A stretch of 64,000 nt of DNA, taken from the NCBI GenBank assembly GCA_024195585.1, contig SWBL01000014.1, positions 1 through 64,000 on the forward strand. Direction: 5' to 3'. The notes beneath the pieces were generated by a model that was given only the letters and a program-made list of their open reading frames with translations, had not been told where the DNA came from and did no database searches. The stretch's first letter is position 1. Every line of letters begins with the position of its first letter. This document shows positions 34,355-44,508 of this stretch, piece after piece. Source of the DNA: Aureobasidium sp. EXF-3400 (taxonomy: Eukaryota; Ascomycota; Dothideomycetes; Dothideales; Saccotheciaceae). The position numbers were made by a program, and so were the translations under genes.

Positions 34355-34801
34355 TCACAATTCGCCGCTGGGCAACATTCTGATCAAACGTTTTTTGGCC
34401 TCGGGACTCATCTTTTGGGCATCTAGAAGATTCTGTTCCAGCTTTGAACGTTGCTGGTATGCCTCCTTGTCCTTTGTTTCAACCTCTCTGTTGAACCTTT
34501 CGATCCTTTCGATCGTCATCTGCCACAGCTCCTTCTTATCCAGATTGGGGTGATGAGTTGTGAGCAAACAGATGGGAATGACCAGGAAGAACCAAGCAGA
34601 GTACATGTTGTCCAGAATGAACGCTGAAAACATCAAGTACAGTGTGAAGAAAATGACAAAGAAGACGACGGAGGTTGCGATGGTGAGCCAGAGACCAACG
34701 AAGATTTTCTATATGATCAAACATGCCAGCAGTCCATTCAAATTCTCGGAGGGATTGTGAAACAGATCGTAGAGGCTGGCATACTTGATGCTGTTTGACA
34801 T
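34355..34801 (-). pseudogene. small membrane protein frame interrupted by TAG
   Basis: Read from the ATG at 34801, the frame gives MSNSIKYASLYDLFHNPSEN, a hydrophobic start (NLNGLLACLII), then TAG at 34711-34709. It continues in the same frame with KIFVGLWLTIATSVVFFVIF, MFSAFILDNMYSAWFFLVIP and a charged coiled tail (QMTIERIERFNREVETKDKE), ending RMLPSGEL. Without the TAG it would be 148 residues with about three TM helices, close in size and layout to the 151-aa protein at 35416-35871. The TAG falls inside a hydrophobic segment and could derive from CAG. A shorter 92-aa product could start at the ATG at 34633. I found no intron removing the stop. Confidence 0.5.
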
Positions 34802-35415
34802 GAACAGACGTTTGCCACAGAAGGTCGAGCGAAGACCGGAGGCGACATGATTTGAACAACCTGCCGTAGCGTAAGTCAGGGTCAGACACCTCTTTCAACC
34901 ATGATCCCTCCTTCTCCAGATTTACTTATGCGGACGGAAGATGATAAATCAATGCAGACTACACGTTCTGCGTGCAAGTTTGTTGATGGAGTGTGTAATA
35001 AGTGTGTGATAAGTGTTGATAAATTTGGTTGTAAATGTGATTTTGAATGTGAGTGCAACTGTTTGTGCTTCGTGTTCGATATTTCAACCATCATTTTGCG
35101 CTTGCTTAGCGAAAGAATGAGTTCCATAGGCCAAGGTTGATCAGTCTCAATGAACCTATTTTTCTTGCCCTTCTTAAACGCCATTTCAACCTACTTGAAA
35201 CAATATTTTCCCTCCCTGCTTCGTCTTTGGTGATGTGAACTGAGTAGGATAGTCTTGTTCCCGTTCCTTCTGCAGTGTAACCTATAGCAGAAGTCCTTTA
35301 CCAACATGGTGTAGTGGCTTATCTTACAAGAACTCTTCCAGATCAAAACTTGCTTCGTGATTCAAGTTGGCAGTTGTTCTTCTTTAGTATACGCAACCCC
35401 AACATCGAGAGCACG
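34802..35415. other. intergenic within small membrane-protein cluster
   Basis: A 100-codon minus frame (34882-35184) starts MAFKKGKKNRFIETDQPWPM but becomes low-complexity. It could hold a small exon, but I cannot support a gene. Confidence 0.4.
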
Positions 35416-35871
35416 TTACTCTGCTCTCTCCATCACGAGAAACTCTTCGTATCTCGCCCTTTTGGCTTGCAATCTCCTCTCCATCCATTCAATTTCTTCT
35501 CTAAACTGTTCAAGCATCACGTGCTGAAGGGTTTTGCCGCGATATTTGTGCTCAAGTTCACATCGGGCTACATGTGGCTCCATTTTTGTGGTGCAGTAGA
35601 CGGCTAAGACCGCGGTGATGAACCAGAAGTAATGACTTATGGCCAGAGAGGAGATATTGTAAGTCAGTTTAGCATAGAACTGTGCAAGCATGTCGAACGA
35701 GATGGGAGTTATAGTATCGAGAGCGAGCGCGAACCCGGCAATGATAGACCAGCAACTCCACAGGAAACCCAAGATGATGGCGAACGAGTGACCAAATGAA
35801 ACCAATATCCACAGACTCGCCAACCATCTGGCAAGATAATTGGGAAAGTTGTGAGAATGGGACGCCGGCAT
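35416..35871 (-). CDS. 151-aa three-TM membrane protein with charged C-terminal tail
   Basis: ATG at 35871. Hydrophobic segments run at about residues 15-50 (WLASLWILVSFGHSFAIILG, FLWSCWSIIAGFALAL) and 75-95 (ISSLAISHYFWFITAVLAVY). They are followed by a polar, charged tail (EQFREEIEWMERRLQAKRAR) ending MERAE, probably a short cytosolic helix. The layout and the AWFF/YFWF-type third segment resemble the interrupted frame at 34355-34801, suggesting paralogy. No known family is recognised. Confidence 0.6.
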   Translation of the reverse strand: MPASHSHNFPNYLARWLASLWILVSFGHSFAIILGFLWSCWSIIAGFALALDTITPISFDMLAQFYAKLTYNISSLAISHYFWFITAVLAVYCTTKMEPHVARCELEHKYRGKTLQHVMLEQFREEIEWMERRLQAKRARYEEFLVMERAE

Positions 35872-36533
35872 GTTCTAATTGATGCGTACTCGACACACAG
35901 GATTGTTGAAGAGTGAAGGTGAGATAGCTTAAGCAATCTACGGTATTGTATCAGTATGAGACAGCGATATCTTTTGGCATGGTTCTGCGGACCCACCTTC
36001 TCAACATTTGCTCGATTACGCAGGATATGGTAAACGGAAGTACACCACACCTTTTGTGCATAAGCGTGAGGATGTATCAAGATTGACGAAGTCAGACATG
36101 GAAGTGGATGTTTGTGCTTTGTATTCTGTGTAATCGTATGGTGTCTTGGCAGTTGGCTACTCCCTTGCATATGAACCACCCCTTCCTCGGTAAAAGCACG
36201 AACTTGCGGAGCCAAGCCCCTTCATGATTGCAATGACGACTCCTCTTTTTCTGACTTCTTCCAGTCCCAAAGAATGTGATAATTGAGCTCATGGCTCAAT
36301 GAATATAAACCATGCTCCATCCAGCTTCTGTTCGCGACTTGGATCCTTTCCTCGATATCCTGCTATCCTCCGTGCCTCTTGGGATCTTGCCATCACTCTC
36401 TTACTCAAACAAGTCGCTTGCCGCTTGTCATGTCCTTCTCCTTGCTTACCGAGTTCCTCTCCTCACAATCGAAGTGGATCTCCATCTCCGGCAAGAGTTT
36501 CTCGAAACTCTGCAGCAGAGGAAACGTGGTGCA
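35872..36533. other. intergenic within small membrane-protein cluster
   Basis: Promoter side of the 151-aa gene and 3' flank of the 92-aa gene. A plus-strand frame at 36312-36683 overlaps the 92-aa gene and is considered its antisense shadow. Confidence 0.4.
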
Positions 36534-36812
36534 TCAGCGCCTGTGGATGAGATGGTCGATGAGAAACAGTCTCGCGAGAACCCAGACGAGGAACGAAGAG
36601 GAGTATTTGACAGCCAGGCTCAACTCATTGAACAGGAAAACGAAGTTGAGGAGGACATTCAGGATATGGAAGCCGAGGTGTAGGGCGTGATCATTGGTTG
36701 CGAACCGTCTGTAAACGAAGTAGATCACCAAAGCACCCTGGAGACCCATGAGAAGGACTTCCTTCAATAGTTCTGGGGTCTCGAGGATCGCGACTAAGTA
36801 AGGGTTCGACAT
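36534..36812 (-). CDS. 92-aa small membrane protein
   Basis: I chose the ATG at 36812 because the long upstream extension is low-complexity Ser/Thr/Gln. The protein starts SNPYLVAILETPELLKEVLL, then has hydrophobic segments around MGLQGALVIYFVYRRF, HLGFHILNVLLNFVFLFNEL and SSSFLVWVLARLFLIDHL, and ends IHRR. Three TM helices are likely. It is the upstream-most of four small minus-strand membrane-protein frames. No family recognised. The overlapping plus frame gives a Glu/Gln-rich peptide typical of antisense to a hydrophobic gene. Confidence 0.5.
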   Translation of the reverse strand: MSNPYLVAILETPELLKEVLLMGLQGALVIYFVYRRFATNDHALHLGFHILNVLLNFVFLFNELSLAVKYSSSFLVWVLARLFLIDHLIHRR

Positions 36813-38505
36813 GGTTGATTTGTCGCTTGAACTGACTATTGAGTCGGAGGTTGAACGAGGGGTGTTTGCCGTGCGATGTTCGATAGTGCGTTGATGAGAG
36901 GCGCTTGCTGATGGTTTCCCGATAATGGAAAGTGACTGCTGCGATAGGACGCTGATGAACAATGTGCGATTGGTAACTTGGCTGACAGTCCAGCGAAGAG
37001 AAACTGCTGCGTTGATTGAAGCCTGGAGTGTGGATGCAACTTGAGTTTGATACAGCTTGTGAGATGTTTGGAAGGATGATGATGAGAGATGAAAGTTGTG
37101 TTTGGAAATTGATGACAAGTCTGTGTCTTATAAAGCTTCGAGATCGTTGAGTGGAGGGTGAGTCGACAGAGAAGGTGCGACTTCCGCGAAGACTTCATCA
37201 TGAGAAAGTGCACCGCGAATGGTTGAACAAGCTTGTCTATCGGCTTCAATGTCAATTCGGAAGGAGCGACGAAGCCAACACCGTCAGGTGAAAGAGTGAC
37301 GATGAGTGAATGTTCCCGCAGGCTTTATATACAAATCAAATCGTATAGGAGAAACAGGACGTTTAGCCCAAGCGGTAGATCGCCTTGTTGATATCGTTCG
37401 CGATAAGGCTACCGAGAACGCGAACAGTCGCTCCCGACGCCAGAGCCATCATAGCAACCTTCTCTTTTTGTTCGTCGGAGTAACAAGATAAGAGAAGGTG
37501 ATGTCGAGGTCTTTTGGTGTAGAAGGTTTGGGTCATATCAGGTATACTGGTCTGTCCTAAAGGACAGGATATGAGCGTCTCTGCCTTTGGCGTGATGGTC
37601 CAGGTGTCAGGAGTTCGCTTCATGGCTTGAGTAGCTACTCTTTCTGTGTTGCAAGGATGCCATCAGATATTCCAAGCAATCTCACTTTGTGAGTCATTTT
37701 TTAGTCTAATCACTGTTGGCCTCTCTACATTGATCAAATGCAAGTCTTGACATGTTTAGAGCAGAGAGGCTGGAAGGACCGTCCTGTTTTCTGCTCTCTC
37801 AGATGATGTTGTTTTGCTGAGCAGACGAGAGTATATGGCATCATAGGGCACTCATAAGCTTTGTGGTTATTCAAGCCTACGCTCTAAGTGTGATCACCAA
37901 GGCGGTATTTGTGATAACATTCTGCAAGTCCAGAACGGCACATCGACAATGCTCTACCCCATCAGCAAGGTACACCAAGACTGGTTCTTAGTCGGCGGTT
38001 ATCGAAGGCGGAGAGTTTTGTCATTGAGCACCAAATTCGGAAAAATTTAGCTTATTGAAGCCAGGATTCGGCCTACCAAGACAACGCCACTGGAGACTTT
38101 TGTCGACCATCCAACGAATTCATCGTGGCGTACAAAGCAGAATACACATCGAGGACAAAAACACTGGAGTCAGTACTCAACAGATGAGTCCAAGCCTTGT
38201 CTTGGACGCGAGTAATGTTGCCTTTCCAATTCCTCCATCGTGTTTCGAATGCGTCTTCTAAGGCGGCATCCTTTGAGATGTTATTGTCGATTCAATGAGT
38301 CGCACGAGGTCGAGGCTTGCTCTCGTCGAAAGCACACCACTGAGCATGGCTTATATGTGCTTCTTTGTCGAGTCTTATTGACATACTGTTGCAACGCTGA
38401 ACAGATCAGCTAGACACATAAAAGAGACCTTACCTTCATGCTCTGATCAACTACTCACCACCTGAGTATTTCTTACATCTCCCTTACCCAAAATCGAGAT
38501 TCGTT
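36813..38505. other. intergenic, no supported gene
   Basis: An 86-codon minus frame at 37363-37623 (ending ATVRVLGSLIANDINKAIYR) is possible but unsupported. The last 100 bases before 38506 are a C/T-rich leader for the repeat-peptide gene. Confidence 0.45.
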
Positions 38506-39168
38506 ATGAAGTTCACCACTGTCGCACTCGCCGGTCTGGCCACTGTCGCCATGGCCTCCCCTGCCGCCGAGGCCAACCCTGCTCCTGCTCCTCAGCCTGA
38601 GGCCGCCGCAGAGCCCGCTTTCTCCTCGTGGGGCAAGAAGTACAACCCTCACCTCTGGAACGGCTGGGGCGATGCTCCCGGCCAGGTCTACCGCCGTGAG
38701 GCCAACCCTGCCTTCAGCTCCTGGGGCAAGAAGTACAACCCCCATCTCTGGAATGGTTGGGGTGACGCCCCTGGTCAGGTCTACCGCCGCGAGGCTGACC
38801 CGGCCTTCAGCTCCTGGGGCAAGAAGTACAACCCTCACCTCTGGAATGGCTGGGGTGACGCTCCCGGTCAAGTTTACCGTCGTGAGGCCGATCCTGCTTT
38901 CTCGTCCTGGGGAAAGAAGTACAACCCTCACCTTTGGAACGGCTGGGGTGATGCTCCTGGACAGGTCTACCGTCGTGAGGCCACCGCCACTGGCACTGCC
39001 TCTACCACTGGAGCCGCCAAGCCCGCTGAGACTGGCATCACTGAGGAAGAGGAGAAGGAGAACCTCGCCGCTTTCGAGCGCCGCGACCCTGCCTTCAGCT
39101 CTTGGGGCAAGAAGTACAACCCTCACCTCTGGAACGGCTGGGGTGATGCTCCTGGTCAAGTCTACTAA
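38506..39168 (+). CDS. secreted repeat-peptide precursor, Kex2-type (alpha-pheromone-like), 220 aa
   Basis: Signal peptide at residues 1-17 (MKFTTVALAGLATVAMA), then an Ala/Pro pro-region. Five copies of PAFSSWG-KK-YNPHLWNGWGDAPGQVY start at residues 37, 68, 99, 130 and 195. Copies 1-4 are joined by RREAN or RREAD; after copy 4 an acidic spacer (156-193) precedes copy 5, which ends on Tyr at the stop codon. KK and RR are Kex2-type sites; EA after RR resembles the Ste13-trimmed spacer of yeast alpha-factor. Cleavage would release YNPHLWNGWGDAPGQVY (17 aa) and a short AFSSWG peptide. The end (WNGWGDAPGQVY) parallels yeast alpha-factor WHWLQLKPGQPMY, which also ends its precursor on Tyr. Alternatives are another KEP or a cyclic RiPP precursor, but no modifying enzyme is seen nearby. 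Confidence 0.85.
   Translation: MKFTTVALAGLATVAMASPAAEANPAPAPQPEAAAEPAFSSWGKKYNPHLWNGWGDAPGQVYRREANPAFSSWGKKYNPHLWNGWGDAPGQVYRREADPAFSSWGKKYNPHLWNGWGDAPGQVYRREADPAFSSWGKKYNPHLWNGWGDAPGQVYRREATATGTASTTGAAKPAETGITEEEEKENLAAFERRDPAFSSWGKKYNPHLWNGWGDAPGQVY
38614..39165 (+). repeat. five 78-bp coding repeats of the peptide precursor
   Basis: Copies at 38614-38691, 38707-38784, 38800-38877, 38893-38970 and 39088-39165. The first four have a 93-bp period. Amino-acid sequence is identical in all copies while synonymous codons differ (the SerSer pair is tcctcg, agctcc, agctcc, tcgtcc, agctct). Confidence 0.95.
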
Positions 39169-40160
39169 GTGTAGTCTCTCAAGCTAGAACATCGGTGGGC
39201 TCCTAGATCTAAAACATAAACCTGTTCATTTCTTCTTTCTTTCCATTTGCATCTTTCGCGTTGTCGGAGGCAGCATACTGCACCTCTGGCATGTTTTTTT
39301 TAGAACCAGAAATGAACAGAGATGTCACCTAGATATAGTCATCTCGCTGGTATGAAATTTCTCCTGTTCGTCTGTTGTATACTGTCGTGTTGTCTAGCAG
39401 CCTTTGAAGTCGTGACTATCCGGATAACTTCTTAGCAGCATCAAAACGCATTTGTAGCGAATGTTGACCTCGAAATAAATGTATTTTTGATGCTGTGAGC
39501 GACATTCTGGCAGCCAAGAACATGGAGCAAAGTCCGGAGATGACAAGGAGAAACATTACTTGAAGCATTCATGTGAGAGAATAGGCAATTTGGTGAAGTG
39601 GTCATATCTCTCAAAAACACTCTCACTTACCGAACGATATGACTGGACTTTGCATAACGGAGTCGGCCGCCAGTGACAGATGATGTTTGCGACACGGGTA
39701 CGAGCAGCCGGAGGTGTGAGCAATCTCCGCTCAGGCCGAAGCACACTGATACGGTCAGAGAAGAAGCAAAGAGAAAAACAGCGTGCAGTGCAGTAGACGC
39801 GGCTGGCAGTCCCAACACTGAGGCGATTCTGCGGTTGGTGATATAGCTCAGCAGATAGACATCACGTCAGAATGGTGATATGGGCAAGGGAGTGACAGTT
39901 TCATGTCGCGAGTGTCGTGACAAACAGGTGAAGCGACGCAGCATAGCAACAGCTCACTGATTTTCGGCCCGATCACGGCGGGTAGCAGTGTGGAAAGATG
40001 TCGAAACTAGAAAGATGAGTGAGTCGAAAGTCCGAGGTGGCCTGTGCCTCCTGGTTGGGAGCTGCCATGGAGGGGTTGAGAGCGTCGGAGCGATCAAAAT
40101 CTCCAGCTCACCACCACAATTCTCTCTCTCCTCTCTACATCCACATACCACAACACAAAT
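39169..40160. other. intergenic, enolase promoter side
   Basis: 3' flank of the peptide gene and promoter of enolase. A C/T-rich tract (ctctctctcctctctac) lies just before the inferred leader at about 40120-40160. No other gene seen. Confidence 0.5.
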
Positions 40161-40450
40161 GTAAGAACCACCATCCTCTACCTCCCCGGGAACTCTAGGA
40201 GCTTGACATGGTCGTCAATTGCGGGGCGTTTACGGGGTTCGCAAACCAAGAAGCCTGAGCTCTCCGTTTCTGCCCGAAAACAACACCCTCATGACAACCT
40301 TGCTTGACCCTGCTATAGCCGAGGACCCTGCTCTACCTCGCTGTTGAGCATTGAGCATCGTTCTCGAGCTGCTGCATTGTCTGCTCCTGGAGATCTTCAT
40401 ATATCCCCGCCATATCGTCCCAGACCTTCGACTGACACCCCCTCTTCCAG
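40161..40450 (+). other. probable 5' UTR intron of enolase
   Basis: Donor GTAAGA at 40161, branch-like ACTGAC at about 40430 and acceptor CTCTTCCAG ending at 40450, five bases before the ATG. The predicted intron is 290 nt and ends CAG|CACCATG. If it is retained, the leader would start with the minimal uORF ATG-TAA at 40159-40164, which overlaps the donor. Confidence 0.6.
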
Positions 40451-40454
40451 CACC

Positions 40455-41890
<1,436 letters not shown>

Positions 41891-42227
41891 ATTTCGCATT
41901 TGTTGACACAGAAGTGAAATGGAGCGGAGGACGGTCAGGTTTCTCTTATTGCACAAACGTTATATCCCCTTTCTTAAAAATTTGACGACGACAAGAATAA
42001 AACACAGTTCAAACCACTTACTTCTACTTGTTTGCTTGATATGTGACTGTGACTACTTTTCTGCTTGATAAATTGTGATTGCTGTGATTCTGTGGGAAGT
42101 ATGCATAAAGTTGTGAAGTTGGTTATACACCAAATTTTGGCTTGGCGATTGCGGCGGACTTTTGAAAGTCGATGGAGACCAGCGAGCAACGCGTATGGTA
42201 TAGAACATTCATTCGTCGCATTGCAAC
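41891..42227. other. intergenic, enolase 3' flank and mS29 promoter
   Basis: 337 bases between tandem plus-strand genes. No other feature seen. Confidence 0.5.
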
Positions 42228-43724
42228 ATGTCTGGATCAATCTGTCTGCGGTGCCTGGCCAGGCCAGCAGTAGGCACACTAGAACATCACTCACTACGAA
42301 TTGCCACACCCCAAGCAACAGCAGCCTTCTCGACCAGCGCCGCCCTAGAAGCCAACTCTGCCGTCAAAAAGAAGAGCGTCTCAGTCGTCAAGCCCGGCCG
42401 TGGAGCCAACGCCTCCTTCAGCAAAGCCCAAGGAAAAATCAACAAGGGAAAAGGAGGAGCAAGAACTGGCAAACCGCCTGCTGAAGGCGAGCGCAAGGCT
42501 ATGCGCAAGAGAGTTGTGCTGTCCAATACCAATGCCGTTGAAGTCCAAGGTCTTGATAACTTTTCGGCTGCCAATATCCACGATGCTGCTCTTGAGGGAC
42601 AGGTCATGGGTTTGAGCAATGAGGTTATTGATGCGCTGCGTGCGACTGAGGCTTTCAAAGCTACCCAAGGATGGAGTCTTTTCAGGAGACCGGCTACGCT
42701 GGTGCGCAAAGAGACGGCTGAGCTTGCGAAGTTGATGCAGGATATTCAGGCCAATAAGTCGGCTGTGCGTCGTGTTATATACGGAGAGCGCGGCTCAGGA
42801 AAGAGTGTTTTGGCTCTGCAGGCCAAGGCTATGGCTCTGCTCAAGGGCTGGATCGTTGTACACATTCCCGAAGGTAAGAAACATCCACACCGACAACATC
42901 CAGTTCAAGTTTACTGACTGCGTTCAAAAACAGCCAAAGAACTTATCCTCGGAAACTCCTCCTACACACCCTCCTCCGAACCAGGCCTCTACAACCAACC
43001 CCACTTCACAGCCTCTCTCCTCAGCCAAATCGCAAAAGCAAACTCCACCGTCCTCTCCAAAATGCGCCTGTCACAAGAGCACAACCTCTCAATCCCAGTC
43101 CAGTCAAACATCTCTCTCGACCGTTTCGCCCTCATGGGAGCCACAGACCCCGATCTCGCCCCAGAAATCTACAACGCACTTTGGAAAGAATTGACTGCTG
43201 AGTCCAAGAAAGGAGAAGGCATGGCTCGTCCTCCAGTGGTGTTTACCATCGATAGCATTGCTCATGTGATGAGGGATTCAGCCTACATGTCTCCCGATGT
43301 CACTCCCATCCACGCCCACGACTTGAGCATCGTAAACCACTTTTTCCGCTTGCTCTCTGGAAAAGCAACTTTGCCAAATGGTGGTATGGTGCTCGCTACA
43401 GACTCAAGCAGCAACAAACCCACAATTCCTGGTTTCGATCATGCAGTGGCTAGAAATGCTGCTGTTCAAAAGGGACTTCAAGCTCCTCAATGGGACCCTT
43501 GGGTCAAGGTTGATCAGAGAAGCATTGATGTGCTCAATGGCGTCGATGTCTGGCAGATCAAGGGGTTGAGCAGAGAAGAGGCTCGCAGTATTATGGAGTA
43601 CTATGCCAAGAGTGGTATGTTGCGCCAAACTGTCAATGACAACTTGGTTGCAGAGAAGTGGACGCTGAGCGGTGGTGGTATTATCGGTGAGCTTGAGAAG
43701 GGCACTGTCAAGACTCGCATCTAG
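42228..43724 (+). CDS. mitochondrial ribosomal protein mS29 / DAP3 (478 aa)
   Basis: Exons 42228-42873 and 42934-43724; the 60-nt intron splits an Ala codon after IPEG. The N-terminus (MSGSICLRCLARPAVGTLEH, with AAFSTSAAL at about 35) is a mitochondrial presequence, followed by a Lys/Gly-rich linker. The DAP3 core has a P-loop GERGSGKS (about residues 189-196), VVHIPEAKELILGNSSY, NQPHFTASLLSQIAKAN, PVVFTIDSIAHVMRDSAY and IHAHDLSIVNHFFRLLSG. It is a GTP-binding protein of the small mitoribosomal subunit head (yeast Rsm23). Length fits fungal members. The Walker A lysine is present. Confidence 0.93.
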
Positions 43725-44013
43725 AGATGACTATGGCTTTGTCATGGTCTGACATGTATTTCTGTATGTATTATTTTTGTACAATTTGAGCAAGACTTCG
43801 AATTCAAAACTCTTGGAGGGCAATCTTTGATCACGTATCTAAGCGAAATGGTTGTTCAATCGATCATTATTGAGGAACATTGTGTATTTGTAGAGTCGAG
43901 TCACATTCAGAGGGCACTTCACAATACTGAGGTTCAAAGACATAGGTTTTAGGTTGCTTTCTACAGGTTTTCTGACTCAACAGGCAGTTCAATACTCTCA
44001 ACCATCACAATAT
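43725..44013. other. convergent 3' flanks
   Basis: Short region between the convergent mS29 gene and the repeat-tail frame. A/T-rich. No gene. Confidence 0.45.
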
Positions 44014-44508
44014 TCACGATGAAACGTGCTGAACGTCTGGCTGTGCTTGAGCGTTTGTGACCTGTTCAGGTATCGGCTGAGCGGCCTGTGTCAGAGTCAC
44101 AGCGGATGCTTCATGTTTCTCAGGTTCCTTGGGCTGGGCGAGCTGGGCCTGAGCGACAACAGAAGCTTCAGGCTTTTCAACTGTCGTGCTTTGAGGGGCC
44201 TGTGTCTGTGTGTCGACAGAGTGCTCACGCTTCTCGCTTGGGACTGGCTGGATGGTCTGCGTCTGCGTCACAGCTGGTAGGTCAGGCTTTTCGGTCAAGG
44301 TGTGTTGAGAGGTTAGTGCCTGGGCTTCAGCAGCTCCTTGAGCTTTGTCAGATGGGATGTGTTGCGGTGTCGATTGAGTCTCGACAGGCTTTTCGGGTAA
44401 GACCTGCTGAACTGTCTGTGGCTGAATGACGGTCGCCTCTTCATGCTTCTCAGGCGACGTGTGTTGTGGGTTCTGCTTTTGAATATCGACAGGATGCTGG
44501 ATAGGTTT
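44014..44508 (-). pseudogene. in-frame continuation of the Gln/Glu-rich repeat tail after TAG
   Basis: Directly after the TAG at 44511-44509 the same frame stays open for 164 codons with the same kind of degenerate repeat of about 20 residues: EKHEEATVIQPQTVQQVLPE, EKPVETQSTPQHIPSDKAQG, EKPDLPAVTQTQTIQPVPSE and EKPEASVVAQAQLAQPKEPE, to a TAA after VQHVSS. The TAG therefore looks like a nonsense change or a readthrough site inside one long repeat domain. It has no upstream start of its own that makes sense. Confidence 0.6.

Noticed and set aside
36312..36683. 123-codon plus-strand frame overlapping the 92-aa membrane protein
   Set aside because: Its Glu/Gln-rich C-terminus is what antisense of a hydrophobic gene gives; the minus-strand frame has clear TM segments.
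37356..37430. tRNA-like word (gtttagcccaagcggtagatcgcc)
   Set aside because: No T-arm or acceptor pairing found downstream.
38473..39159. 228-codon minus-strand open frame across the peptide precursor
   Set aside because: It is the antisense shadow of the repeats; its Val/Leu/Gly repeats only mirror the plus-strand gene, which has a signal peptide and processing sites.
39836..39910. tRNA-like D-arm word (gatatagctcagcagataga)
   Set aside because: No B box or matching stems follow.
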